A stretch of DNA of 15,088 nt from Firmicutes bacterium UBA995 (GCA_002291985.1 DBBB01000177.1:1-15088), one strand, 5' to 3'. Shown: positions 6,490 to 15,088, counted from the first letter of the stretch. The notes: generated from the letters alone by a model not told the origin. Numbers and translations: made by a program.

Positions 6490-8211
6490 ATGCTGGGAAG
6501 GGGAAGGGGCAGGCGTTTGGTGGGGCTCGTGACTTCTGTGATCCTGCTGGTCGGGATCGGGACAGCAGTCCTTGCCGCCGAGGCTCCCGGGCTTCGGATC
6601 GGGATGCACACCGAGGAGGGGGGAATCACCCCCTACTCATACGTCACCGGTTATCCCGGCTTGCCGATGGTGAGGATGATCTACGATACGCTTTTCATCA
6701 TGAATGCCGATCGGACGCCGATCCCCTGGATGGTCCGGGAGTACTCCGTTTCGGATGACGGACTTACCTGGACGCTGAAGCTGCACGAGGGCATCTATTT
6801 CCATGACGGCGTCCCGCTGACTTCGGCCGACGTCGCTTTCAGCTACACGTTCATGACTCAGCACGGCCACGGCCCCTGGCAGCGCTCGCTGCGGGGCATC
6901 AAGAGCGTCGAGACTCCCGACGAGCATACGGTGGTCATCCATCTCGAACGAGTACTGCCGTTGTTTCTGCAAGTGCCGTTGGCGGAAGTGGTGATCATCC
7001 CCGCCCACATCTGGCAGGGCGTCACCGAGCCTGCGACCATCACCAACGCGACGGGGAGCGGCCCCTACCGCCTGGCCGAGTACCAGCCGGGGCATTTCTA
7101 CCGGCTCGAGGCACATCCCAACTACTTTCACCCGGAAAAGCGGCCGTCGGTCGCGTCCATCATCGTACCCATAATCCCCGATGCCACCACCATGTTCATG
7201 GCCCTGAAGGCCGGCGAGATCGACATGGGCACCCGGGACGTCCCGCCGGAAATGGTAGAGGAACTGGCGGGGACGGAGGGTCTGACCGTGGTCACCGGGC
7301 CCTCCTATGTGTCGACGCTGTTGGTGATCAACAACGAACGGCCGCCCTTCAACCAGGTTGACTTCCGCCGGGCGCTGGAACTGGCGGTCGATGCGCAGTA
7401 CCTCGTGGACATCATCCGGCTGGGCCAGGCCACGGCGGGCAGCCCCGGGTTCGTTCATCCCATGGCGCCCTGGGTGCAGGCAGTGCCAGGGCCGGTAAAG
7501 CAGGACCTGCCTGGAGCCTCGCGCCTGCTGGAGGGCCTGGGCTTCGTCGATCGTAACGCCGATGGCCGTCGCGAAGATCCGCAGGGCAATAGCTTCCGGC
7601 AGACGATCATCACCTCGGCGGAGCGCCCCGAGCGGGTGCGCGCTGCTCAGATTATCGCCGACTGGTTCAAGCAAGTCGGCCTGGACACCGTGGTTCAGGC
7701 GATAGAACACACCACGGTCGCGGCGCGGGTGTGGCCGGAATTCGACGTCACCAAGGGTAGGAACTTCGACCTGGCGGTGTGGGGCTGGTCGGCGGGCGTG
7801 CAGGAGAATCCCCTCAATCTCTGGGAAGTCCTGCATACCAGGGGGACGCTGAACGTCGGGGCCTTCTCTGATCCGGCGGTCGATGCCGTTGCCGATCGCC
7901 TCAGGGAAGTCACCGCCCGCGATGGCTTCCGGCCGGTTGTCGAGGAGCTGGCTCGGACAGTGGCGGGCAAGGTGCCCTTCCTTACCCTCTGGTACCCTGA
8001 CAACGCCTATGCCTATCGAGAGGAAGCCCACGCGGGATGGGTGTATGTGCGCGGTCATGGCATCCTGGACAAGCTCTCACTGCTCGGTCCGGCAGTGGCG
8101 CCCGGCGGACAGGGAGGACTCGCCGGCCGCGGCGCGCTGCCCTGGGTCATCCTCGCGGTCGTGCTCGCGGGAGCCGGGGTGATGGTGGCGCGCCGGAAGC
8201 GTCGTAGCTGA
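6490..8211 (+). CDS. ABC transporter solute-binding protein, family 5 (peptide type), C-terminally membrane anchored
   Basis: A 573-residue extracytoplasmic receptor of the SBP_bac_5 (DppA/OppA) family, which in other systems binds peptides, nickel chelates or sugars. Residues 1-29 form a signal peptide (RGRGRR, hydrophobic core, then AVLA). Family features follow: MIYDTLFI near 58-65, WTLKLHEGIYFHDGVPLTSA near 97-116, and a GSGPYRL motif in the middle. There is no lipobox cysteine. Instead the C-terminus has a Gly/Ala-rich linker, a hydrophobic helix (about 551-567) and the basic end RRKRRS, so the protein is probably tethered by its tail. The start is ATG at 6490 after AAGGGGGG. It lies between the PIG-L-like pair and two permease genes; a 16-bp hairpin follows its stop. 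The ligand cannot be read from sequence. Confidence 0.92.
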   Translation: MLGRGRGRRLVGLVTSVILLVGIGTAVLAAEAPGLRIGMHTEEGGITPYSYVTGYPGLPMVRMIYDTLFIMNADRTPIPWMVREYSVSDDGLTWTLKLHEGIYFHDGVPLTSADVAFSYTFMTQHGHGPWQRSLRGIKSVETPDEHTVVIHLERVLPLFLQVPLAEVVIIPAHIWQGVTEPATITNATGSGPYRLAEYQPGHFYRLEAHPNYFHPEKRPSVASIIVPIIPDATTMFMALKAGEIDMGTRDVPPEMVEELAGTEGLTVVTGPSYVSTLLVINNERPPFNQVDFRRALELAVDAQYLVDIIRLGQATAGSPGFVHPMAPWVQAVPGPVKQDLPGASRLLEGLGFVDRNADGRREDPQGNSFRQTIITSAERPERVRAAQIIADWFKQVGLDTVVQAIEHTTVAARVWPEFDVTKGRNFDLAVWGWSAGVQENPLNLWEVLHTRGTLNVGAFSDPAVDAVADRLREVTARDGFRPVVEELARTVAGKVPFLTLWYPDNAYAYREEAHAGWVYVRGHGILDKLSLLGPAVAPGGQGGLAGRGALPWVILAVVLAGAGVMVARRKRRS

Positions 8212-8213
8212 AG

Positions 8214-8250
8214 TGACCGGGGAGGGGGCCTGGCGCCCCCTCCCCGGTCA
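8214..8250 (+). terminator. Perfect 16-bp intra-operon hairpin after the binding-protein gene
   Basis: TGACCGGGGAGGGGGC (8214-8229) and its exact reverse complement (8235-8250) surround a 5-nt loop. It starts 3 nt after the stop of the binding-protein gene. No T-run follows; GGAAAGGGGGGAGGG, the ribosome site of the permease gene, does. It is more likely an mRNA-stabilising or partially attenuating structure that keeps binding-protein mRNA in excess than a full terminator. Confidence 0.7.
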
Positions 8251-8268
8251 GGAAAGGGGGGAGGGACG

Positions 8269-9243
8269 ATGAGAGGTCGAATCGGCAGTCAGCTAGTGCA
8301 GTATTTGGCGCTCATCTTCCTCACGATAGCACTGAACTTCTTCCTGCCGCGGGCCATGCCCGGCAGTCCGCTGGCCCGTCTGGCGGGGGAGGATATCGCC
8401 ATGATGTCCCCCGAGATGCGACAGGAAATCATGGTACGGCATGGGCTGGACCGGCCGGTGTACGTTCAGTTCGGCCTGTATCTCCGCCAACTCGCGCGGG
8501 GCGATCTCGGCCACTCCTTCCAGCGCAGCGCCCCGGTAGCCAGCATCATTGCCGAGAGGCTCCCCTGGACGCTGCTACTCACGACGACCGCCCTGGCCCT
8601 GCAGACCGCACTGGGAGTGGCCCTGGGGGGGTGGGCAGCGTGGCGGCGGGGGGGCTCGGCCGACTACGGGACGATGGCACTGGTCATGTTGTGCCGTTCC
8701 ATGCCCTCGTTCTGGATCGCGATGATCCTCCTGGCCGTCTTCGGCGCCGGCCTGGGGTGGTTCCCCATGTTCGGCGCGTTCAAGCCCTGGCTGGTTGGCG
8801 GAGACACCTTGGCCGCAATTGTCGATGTCTTACGCCACATGGTATTGCCCGTCACCAGCATGGTGGTGCTGGGGACGGCCGAGACGTTTATGACCATGCG
8901 CTACTCGATGCTGGATGTGCTGGGAGAGGACTACGTGCGCACCGCGCGAGCCAAGGGGCTGCGCGAGGCGGTCGTGCTATACAAGCACGCCGGCCGGAAC
9001 GCCCTGCTGCCGGTGGCGACAGTTTTCATGTTGAGCCTGGGGTTCGCGGTGAGCGGCGCCACGGTGATCGAGACCGTCTTTGCCTATCCGGGCATGGGCC
9101 GCCTGATGTATGAGGCGGTGCTGGGGCGCGACTACCCCTTGCTGCAAGGCTGTTTCCTGGTCATAACCCTGGCGGTGATCGCCGCCAACATCTTCGCCGA
9201 CCTGCTATATCCGCTGGTGGATCCAAGGGTGAGGCTGACATGA
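8269..9243 (+). CDS. ABC transporter permease, DppB/OppB family
   Basis: A 324-residue inner-membrane permease of a peptide/nickel/opine-type ABC importer (BPD_transp_1 domain). Seen: an N-terminal membrane helix (about residues 9-28, VQYLALIFLTIALNFFLPRA), the family's extracytoplasmic segment with PGSPLARL and HGLDRPVYVQFGLYL, and five further hydrophobic segments. The EAA-loop that docks the ATPase reads RTARAKGLREAVVLYKHAGRNALLP (about 224-248), close to the DppB consensus. The start is ATG at 8269 preceded by GGGAGG. The stop overlaps the next gene's start by 4 bp (ATGA), which implies translational coupling. It should pair with the DppC-type permease to form the channel for the binding protein upstream. 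Confidence 0.95.
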   Translation: MRGRIGSQLVQYLALIFLTIALNFFLPRAMPGSPLARLAGEDIAMMSPEMRQEIMVRHGLDRPVYVQFGLYLRQLARGDLGHSFQRSAPVASIIAERLPWTLLLTTTALALQTALGVALGGWAAWRRGGSADYGTMALVMLCRSMPSFWIAMILLAVFGAGLGWFPMFGAFKPWLVGGDTLAAIVDVLRHMVLPVTSMVVLGTAETFMTMRYSMLDVLGEDYVRTARAKGLREAVVLYKHAGRNALLPVATVFMLSLGFAVSGATVIETVFAYPGMGRLMYEAVLGRDYPLLQGCFLVITLAVIAANIFADLLYPLVDPRVRLT

Positions 9244-10115
9244 TCCCTTCGGCGCAAGGAAAGCGGCCGATGTCCCTGAAGGTCTTGTTCGACAACCCGC
9301 CGGGTCTGATCGGCGTCGTGCTGCTGGTGATGCTGCTGGGGATCGCCGTCTTTGCCCCCCAGCTCAGCCCCTATAACCCCGATGAGCGGGTGGGCCGTCC
9401 CTTCCAGCGCCCAGGGGAAGGGCACCTGCTGGGCACCAATGATATAGGGCAGGACATCCTGTCGGAGATCATCTGGGGGACCAGGGCTTCGTTGACCATC
9501 GGCGTGGTGACGGGCATGCTGGTTACCGTCGCCGGCACAACCGTCGGCCTCGTTGCGGGGTGCACGGGGGGCACAGTCGACAGCCTGCTGATGCGCTTCA
9601 CCGATCTGGTGCTCATCATCCCCTTCCTCCCCCTGATGATCCTGCTGGCAGCTTTCCTCGGCCCCAGCTTCTACAACCTCATGCTGGTCATTGCCGTCCT
9701 CATGTGGGCGAGACCCGCCCGGATCATTCGCTCCCAGGTGCTGACCTTGCGGTGCCGCACCTACGTGGAGGCGGCGCGGGCGGCGGGGGCGTCCTCCGGT
9801 CGCATCATGGTCCGGCACATTCTTCCCGGTGTGTTGCCCCTGGCGGTCGCGCAGTTCGTGATGAGCGCCAGCATGGCCATACTCATCGAGGCATCGCTGA
9901 GTTTTTTGGGCCTGGGCGACCCGGTGCAGAAGAGTTGGGGTTCGATCCTCTATTATGCGCAGGCCCGCGGCGCCTTCCTCACGGGCGCCTGGTTATGGTG
10001 GGTTCTGCCGCCGGGTCTGCTGATCACCCTGACAGTGATGGGCTTCGCCATGACCGGTTTCGCCCTCGACCGGTATGTCAATCCCCGTCTCAATCGCCGC
10101 CAGGTTTGCGGCTGA
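9240..10115 (+). CDS. ABC transporter permease, DppC/OppC family
   Basis: A 291-residue partner permease. Residues about 20-40 form the OppC-type N-terminal helix, followed by FAPQLSPYNP and the conserved GHLLGTNDIGQDILSEIIWG block that marks DppC/OppC proteins. Four or five more membrane segments follow. The EAA loop is EAARAAGASSGRIMVRHILP (about 179-198). The start ATG at 9240 overlaps the dppB-like stop; a second ATG at 9270 is possible. The DppD and DppF ATPase genes that normally come next are missing: 129 bp of non-coding DNA are followed by a metal-sensing repressor gene. The importer must therefore borrow ATPases encoded elsewhere, or use a shared multi-task ATPase. Confidence 0.95.
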   Translation: MIPSAQGKRPMSLKVLFDNPPGLIGVVLLVMLLGIAVFAPQLSPYNPDERVGRPFQRPGEGHLLGTNDIGQDILSEIIWGTRASLTIGVVTGMLVTVAGTTVGLVAGCTGGTVDSLLMRFTDLVLIIPFLPLMILLAAFLGPSFYNLMLVIAVLMWARPARIIRSQVLTLRCRTYVEAARAAGASSGRIMVRHILPGVLPLAVAQFVMSASMAILIEASLSFLGLGDPVQKSWGSILYYAQARGAFLTGAWLWWVLPPGLLITLTVMGFAMTGFALDRYVNPRLNRRQVCG

Positions 10116-10244
10116 TGGTTGCCGCCCCCTTGCTGCCGGTTACCGGGTCAGCCAGGCAGGAGAACCGGCCGGCCGAAGGGGAATGAATACGCTGCAGCCC
10201 ATGTTTGGGCCAGACCAGCGTGAACGGATGAGGAGCGAGGCCCC

Positions 10245-10529
10245 TTGCTTCAGCATCACCCGGAAGCTAGCGTCCGCCGCCTGACGGCCCGACTGGCCAA
10301 GATCGAAGGTCACACCCGGGCGACCATCGAGATGATCAAGGCCGATCGCGACTGCACCGAGGTCCTGCATCAGATCCGCAGCATCATCGGCGCCTGGCAG
10401 CAAGTATCAGCGCTGATCCTCGATGAGCATCTGAAGTCCTGCATTCAGGAAGCGGTGACCAACGGGCGGGCGGAAGAGGCCATCGATAACTTGAGGCAGG
10501 CGCTGCTCCGCCGGACACCGACCCTCTGA
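10245..10529 (+). CDS. CsoR/RcnR-family metal-sensing transcriptional repressor
   Basis: A 94-residue all-helical DUF156 repressor; family members form tetramers that release G/C-tract operators when they bind metal. The core RLAKIEGHTRATIEMIKADR and the segment DEHLKSC are diagnostic. Aligned on the KIEG/KIQG motif, its ligand positions are H5, C37, H62 and C66. The intervals (32, 25, 4) equal those known for RcnR (H3, C35, H60, H64) and for nickel sensor InrS (H21, C53, H78, C82). The H-C-H-C set matches InrS rather than the x-C-H-C set of Cu(I) CsoR. The start is TTG at 10245, as no ATG lies in frame after the upstream stop at 10221; GGAG is 9 nt before it. A short GCCCA/TGGGC hairpin lies at 10197-10210. 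The likely target is the metal ATPase gene or its own promoter. Confidence 0.88.
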   Translation: MLQHHPEASVRRLTARLAKIEGHTRATIEMIKADRDCTEVLHQIRSIIGAWQQVSALILDEHLKSCIQEAVTNGRAEEAIDNLRQALLRRTPTL

Positions 10530-10622
10530 ACGCGAGACACCTCGTTCGGCACGACCCGGTCGTCTGTCAAGCAAGTGCGAGCGGAAGTGCCGCCGGCGAC
10601 TCGATGACTCTGGTGGGACTTT

Positions 10623-10628
10623 GGAGGG
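10623..10628 (+). promoter_or_regulatory. Ribosome binding site that fixes the glyA start
   Basis: GGAGGG lies 8 nt before TTG at 10637. The in-frame ATG at 10604 lacks such a site and would add 11 residues with no family counterpart. Confidence 0.75.
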
Positions 10629-10636
10629 ACGACATC

Positions 10637-11878
<1,242 letters not shown>

Positions 11879-11907
11879 CCTGGCGACTCGCCCGCCTTCC
11901 GCAAGAG

Positions 11908-11940
11908 CCAGACTCCCGGGGTACTAGCCCGGGAGTCTGG
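11908..11940. terminator. Strong hairpin terminator between convergent operons
   Basis: CCAGACTCCCGGG (11908-11920) and CCCGGGAGTCTGG (11928-11940) form a perfect 13-bp stem with a 7-nt loop, followed on the + strand by TCCTTTCC. It sits 30 bp after the glyA stop and 29 bp from the 3' end of the convergent permease gene, so it can serve both directions. The T-tract is weak, as is common in high-GC genomes. Confidence 0.82.
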
Positions 11941-11969
11941 TCCTTTCCGGTCGGGCGAAGGAACCAGCC

Positions 11970-13007
11970 CTATCCCCGACCGGCGAAGCGCCGGCGGCGC
12001 CACTGGTCGAATACCACCACGCTCACCACGACCAATCCCATGGCTACCTGCTGCCAGAAGGGGGAGACTGCCAACAGGTTCAAGCCATTGGCCAGCACAG
12101 ACAGCGTGGTTCCACCGATCAGCGTGCCGCCGAGCGAACCTTCACCGCCGAAGAGGTTGGTACCGCCCATGACCACCGAAGCGATGGCATTGAGTTCTGC
12201 TCCCGTGCCCATGTGGGCGTTGGCAGAGTTGAGGCGACCGGCCAGCACCAGTCCGGCTACGGCCGCCAGGAGCCCGGAAGCCGTGTAGGCGGCGAGCTTG
12301 GCGTGGTCAACATTGATGCCTGAAACCCGCGCGGCTTCGCGATTGCCCCCCACCGCGTACAGGTGGCGGCCGGTCCGGGTGTGCTGGGAGAGGAACCAGG
12401 TGAGGAAAACCACCACCAGCGCGATGAAGAAGGGGGCGGGAATGCCCAGCACCTCGCCCGCGCCCAGGGCGATGATCTGCCGGGGCATGTAAGCCCTGAC
12501 TGCCACATAGTGCGAGGGCACCGGCATACCATCCGTCACCAGGAGGGCCAACCCCCGGGCGGCGGATAGCATGCCCAGCGTGACGATGAAGTCGGGCACC
12601 TTGCCCTTGGTGATGATCAGCCCGTTGACGAAGCCGCAGGCGGCCCCCACCAAAAGGCACACCAGAATCCCGAGCCACAGGTGAAGTCCATGATGGGTGA
12701 TGGCGACGACGGCGGTGGAGGCGGCCAGGGCCATCACCGAACCCACGGACAGGTCGATGCCGCCGGTGAAGATGACCAACGATTGGCCCGCCGCCAGGAT
12801 GATGTTGGTTGCGGCCTGCCGGGAGACGTTCAACAGGTTGAGGCGCGTCAGGAAGTGCGGCGAGGCGATGGCCAACATGGTGATGAGCAGCAGCAGGCCC
12901 GTTGCGGGGCCCGCGAGGGTTGCGAACACCGACCGCCCTTGTCGGCGGTAGGCCATCGGAGTTGCCGGAACCTGACCGGTACCGGTTGCCAGACCGGATT
13001 TACTCAT
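11970..13007 (-). CDS. Ribose-family ABC transporter permease (RbsC type)
   Basis: A 345-residue inner-membrane permease of the sugar ABC importer class that includes RbsC, XylH and AraH (BPD_transp_2). It has about ten hydrophobic segments. Family hallmarks are LLNVSRQAATNIILAAGQSL, TGGIDLSVGSVMAL, GKVPDFIVTLGM, HLYAVGGNREAARVSGI and GGTNLFGGEGS. A much longer open frame runs upstream to 13295, but the start is placed at ATG 13007: it has GGAGGT 8 nt before it, it overlaps the ATPase gene stop by 4 bp (ATGA), and the upstream codons belong to the ATPase gene in another frame. It is the last gene of the leftward operon; the terminator at 11908-11940 follows. The substrate (pentose, hexose or polyol) cannot be told from the permease. 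Confidence 0.94.
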   Translation of the reverse strand: MSKSGLATGTGQVPATPMAYRRQGRSVFATLAGPATGLLLLITMLAIASPHFLTRLNLLNVSRQAATNIILAAGQSLVIFTGGIDLSVGSVMALAASTAVVAITHHGLHLWLGILVCLLVGAACGFVNGLIITKGKVPDFIVTLGMLSAARGLALLVTDGMPVPSHYVAVRAYMPRQIIALGAGEVLGIPAPFFIALVVVFLTWFLSQHTRTGRHLYAVGGNREAARVSGINVDHAKLAAYTASGLLAAVAGLVLAGRLNSANAHMGTGAELNAIASVVMGGTNLFGGEGSLGGTLIGGTTLSVLANGLNLLAVSPFWQQVAMGLVVVSVVVFDQWRRRRFAGRG

Positions 13008-14533
13008 GACGATATACCTCCTGGACCATTGGTGCTTCCTCCCGCAGCGTATGCCATGATATCGTCGGAAGTGGACTCGCCGCCGTTGAAGGTCGCCACC
13101 AGTTCGCCCTGGGCCATGACCAGGATGCGGTCGCTGATGCTCATCACTTCCGGTAGTTCGGAACTGAAGAACAGCACTCCGGCGCCCTCCCGGGCCTGCT
13201 CGGAGAGGAACCGGTAAACCTCGACCTTGGCGCCCACATCGATGCCCCGGGTGGGTTCGTCCATGATCAGTACGCGGGCCCTCGCGCACAGCCATCTGGC
13301 CAGAGCCACCTTTTGCTGACTACCGCCGCTGAGAAACTCCACGAGCTGGTGAACGTGCGGGGTGACGATGCGCAGGCGCTCGACGAGGCCGAGGGCGGCC
13401 TGACGCTCCTTCGCGTGATCGATGAGTCCGTAGCGCAGCATGCTGCCCAGCGACGCGAAGGTCATGTTGGGTGCCACACCCATGCGCAAGACCAGGCCGA
13501 GCTTACGCTCCTCCGTGATGTATCCCAGCCCAGCCCGGATCGCATCCACCGGACTGCGGATGTCGGTAAGGCGTCCCTGGACGCGAATCGTGCCCCCGTC
13601 GCGCGGTTCGAGCCCAAAGAGGGATCTCGCCAGGGAAGTCCGCCCGGACCCTCTTAGCCCGAATACGCCGACGACCTCCCCCTCGCGGACGGAAAAGCTC
13701 ACATTGCGCACCCGCCGTCCCAGCGATAGCTTCTCCACCTCAAGGGCGGGCTTGCCGATAGGGACTATCTCCTTGGGATAGCGGTCCGTGACCTCGCGGC
13801 CGACCATCATGCGAATCAGGGTGGCCTCAGAGGCATCATTCACCGGCAGCGTTCCCACTTTCTCGCCGTCGCGCAGGACGGTCACCCGATGGGCGAGCCG
13901 GGACACTTCGGCCAGCTTGTGCGAGACGTAGATGATGGCTATGCCGCGCCCGAGGAGATCGGCGATGATGCTGAAGAGCCGCTCCACCTCGTGCACCGAC
14001 AGCGCCGAGGTCGGCTCGTCCAGGAGGAGGACCCGCGCCTTGCGCGATATGGCCTTGCCGATCTCGATGAGTTGGCTGGCGCCCACGCCCAGGTCCTGTG
14101 CGAGAGTGGTAGTGGAGATGTCGAGGCCCACCCCCTTGAGGATCTCCCGGCACTCGGCGTGGACGCGACGCCAGTCGACCGTGCCCGTGAGATTCCTGCG
14201 GGGCAAGCGGCCTGCCATGATGTTCTCGGCGATGGACAGGGCGGGGAACAAACTGAGTTCTTGATAGACCATGGCCACGCCATGGCGATCGGCATCGCGG
14301 GGGCTGGTAATAGCGATCTCTCGGCCATCGAGCAAGATTGTCCCGCTATCCTTCTGTACCGACCCACTGAGGATCTTCATGAGCGTCGATTTGCCCGCCC
14401 CGTTCTCCCCCAGCAGGAAGTGCAGTTCTCCGGGATACAGGTCAAAGTCCACTTTCTTCAGGGCCTGCACTCCGGGATACGTTTTTTTGATGTCCTTGAG
14501 TTCAAGTAGTGGCTGTCTCATCGTTTCGAGCAT
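13004..14533 (-). CDS. Ribose-family ABC transporter double ATPase (RbsA type)
   Basis: A 509-residue protein with two fused nucleotide-binding domains, the usual length and layout of RbsA/XylG/MglA. Domain 1 (about 7-245) has Walker A GENGAGKS (42-49) and Walker B VLLLDEPTSALS. Domain 2 (about 260-500) has the atypical Walker A GLRGSGRT, with Arg in place of the Lys as is common in the second half of this family, then signature LSGGSQQKVALARWL and Walker B VLIMDEPTRGID. It powers sugar uptake through the permease encoded next. The start ATG at 14533 follows GGGAGGT at short spacing; ATG 14521 is a possible alternative. The stop overlaps the permease start. Thirty bp upstream is the dehydrogenase gene. 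The periplasmic-type binding protein expected for this system is not in the window. Confidence 0.95.
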   Translation of the reverse strand: MLETMRQPLLELKDIKKTYPGVQALKKVDFDLYPGELHFLLGENGAGKSTLMKILSGSVQKDSGTILLDGREIAITSPRDADRHGVAMVYQELSLFPALSIAENIMAGRLPRRNLTGTVDWRRVHAECREILKGVGLDISTTTLAQDLGVGASQLIEIGKAISRKARVLLLDEPTSALSVHEVERLFSIIADLLGRGIAIIYVSHKLAEVSRLAHRVTVLRDGEKVGTLPVNDASEATLIRMMVGREVTDRYPKEIVPIGKPALEVEKLSLGRRVRNVSFSVREGEVVGVFGLRGSGRTSLARSLFGLEPRDGGTIRVQGRLTDIRSPVDAIRAGLGYITEERKLGLVLRMGVAPNMTFASLGSMLRYGLIDHAKERQAALGLVERLRIVTPHVHQLVEFLSGGSQQKVALARWLCARARVLIMDEPTRGIDVGAKVEVYRFLSEQAREGAGVLFFSSELPEVMSISDRILVMAQGELVATFNGGESTSDDIMAYAAGGSTNGPGGISS

Positions 14534-14563
14534 CCGACCTCCCGGCTGCCAGGTGTTGAAGGG

Positions 14564-15088
14564 TTACTGGGCGGTGTAACCGCCGTCTATGGAGAGGATG
14601 GCCCCCGTTGCGTAGCCCACCTCGTCATCGGCGAGGAATACGATGGCCCGGGCGATTTCTTGCGGCTTGCCGAGTCGACCCAGAGGCCGTGAGACCTCGA
14701 GGGCTTTGCGCGCGGCGATGGGGTCGGGGGACCGGCCGATCGCGGCCAGCACCAGCGGCGTCTCGGTCGTCCCCGGACACACGCAATTGACACGAATGGC
14801 GGGGGCGCCATCCACGGCCATGCTTCGCGTGAGTGCCAGCATTCCCGACTTGGATACATTGTAGGCTACCTGCCCCCGGATGCCGGCGAGGGCCGCCTCG
14901 GAGGCCACGTTGACTATCACCCCGCCCCGTTCGCCCATCGTGCGGACGGCCTCGCGACTGCAAAGGAATGCGCCGGTGAGGTTGACGGCAAGCAGGCGGT
15001 TCCAATCGGCAAGGGGCGTCGACAGCGCATCGCCCTGAAAGTACACGCCGGCGTTGTTGACCAGCACGTCAAGGCCTGACCAGCGACC
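14564..15088 (-). CDS. Short-chain dehydrogenase/reductase, N-terminus outside the window
   Basis: The C-terminal 174 residues of a classical SDR oxidoreductase (NAD(P)-dependent, Rossmann fold). The frame is open to the window edge, so the dinucleotide-binding TGxxxGIG motif is not visible. Seen: the LVNNAG motif, the helix-4 Asn in AVNLTGAF, the catalytic Ser in NVASEAALAG, the YNVSK catalytic Tyr/Lys pair, the RVNCVCPGTTETP segment after it, and the closing GAILSIDGGYTAQ. All catalytic residues in the visible part are present. It lies 30 bp upstream of the rbsA-type gene on the same strand, so it is probably in the same operon and oxidises or reduces the imported sugar or polyol. The family contains many specificities, and 3-oxoacyl reductase-like naming would be unsafe. 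Confidence 0.93.
   Translation of the reverse strand, partial: GRWSGLDVLVNNAGVYFQGDALSTPLADWNRLLAVNLTGAFLCSREAVRTMGERGGVIVNVASEAALAGIRGQVAYNVSKSGMLALTRSMAVDGAPAIRVNCVCPGTTETPLVLAAIGRSPDPIAARKALEVSRPLGRLGKPQEIARAIVFLADDEVGYATGAILSIDGGYTAQ

Noticed and set aside
6637..8058. 473-residue open frame on the minus strand
   Set aside because: It is antisense to the solute-binding protein gene, rich in His, Gly and Arg, and an expected shadow in high-GC DNA.
10183..10284. Possible 33-codon leader peptide before the CsoR-type gene
   Set aside because: It overlaps the repressor coding region, has poor start spacing after AAGGGG and no run of regulatory codons, so it cannot be supported.
10604..10636. 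ATG start 11 codons upstream for glyA
   Set aside because: It has no ribosome site, and the added residues are not found in SHMTs. TTG 10637 has GGAGGG at 8 nt.
11970..13295. Longer 441-residue version of the RbsC-type permease
   Set aside because: The first 96 residues are low-complexity Arg/Gly/His-rich sequence read out of frame inside the rbsA-type gene. The ATG at 13007 has a ribosome site and a 4-bp overlap with the ATPase stop.
13004..14533. Loss of Walker A lysine in the second RbsA-type domain as a defect
   Set aside because: GLRGSGRT with Arg in this position is common in the second domain of RbsA/XylG/MglA-type ATPases, so it is not a sign of inactivation.

Overview
This is a GC-rich (roughly 62-65%) bacterial chromosomal window with densely packed genes, strong purine-rich Shine-Dalgarno sites and frequent GTG/TTG starts. 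The ribosome sites, the cytoplasmic-membrane-only proteins and the gene families (LapA-like protein, CsoR-family repressor, paired PIG-L-like proteins, oligopeptide ABC transporter) suit a high-GC Bacillota lineage (Moorellia, Desulfotomaculia or Limnochordia type). That placement is an inference from style; there is no marker gene here that fixes it. No tRNA, rRNA, CRISPR array or intact insertion sequence was seen.

Layout. (1) 1-1626: the 3' end of a type I restriction subunit gene (hsdR, +) converges on, and overlaps by 24 bp, a small AbrB-fold regulator gene (-). (2) 1857-2237: a small LapA-type membrane protein (+). (3) 2238-2584: a 347-bp gap with no intact gene. It holds the apparent relic of an ABC-F ATPase gene (-), a nested inverted repeat and a C-tract motif that could be a metalloregulator operator. 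(4) 2585-4738: a P1B-type heavy-metal ATPase with an N-terminal His/Asp tract and a Cys-rich tail. (5) 4739-4936: a leader rich in potential stems. (6) 4937-10115: a five-gene + strand operon: two adjacent PIG-L/LmbE-fold paralogues that have both lost the known catalytic and zinc residues, a family 5 solute-binding protein with a C-terminal membrane anchor, and two DppB/DppC-type permeases. No ATPase gene accompanies them in this window. A 16-bp perfect hairpin separates the binding-protein gene from the permease genes. (7) 10245-10529: a CsoR/RcnR-family metal-sensing repressor whose ligand positions read His-Cys-His-Cys. (8) 10637-11878: glyA, serine hydroxymethyltransferase, starting at TTG. 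(9) 11908-11940: a strong, probably bidirectional terminator. (10) 11970-15088, all on the - strand and transcribed leftwards: a short-chain dehydrogenase (cut by the window edge), an RbsA-type double ATPase and an RbsC-type permease with a 4-bp ATGA overlap. This is a ribose-family sugar or polyol importer; its binding protein is not in view.

How the genes may work together. The P-type ATPase and the CsoR-family repressor form a plausible metal-efflux/sensor pair although 5.5 kb apart. The PIG-L-like pair and the Dpp-like importer are probably co-transcribed, so the pair may bind or process whatever the importer brings in. That cluster is the best candidate here for an undescribed system, because the two enzyme-fold proteins keep strong mutual conservation while lacking the family's active site. 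The right-hand operon is a conventional sugar/polyol uptake and oxidation set.
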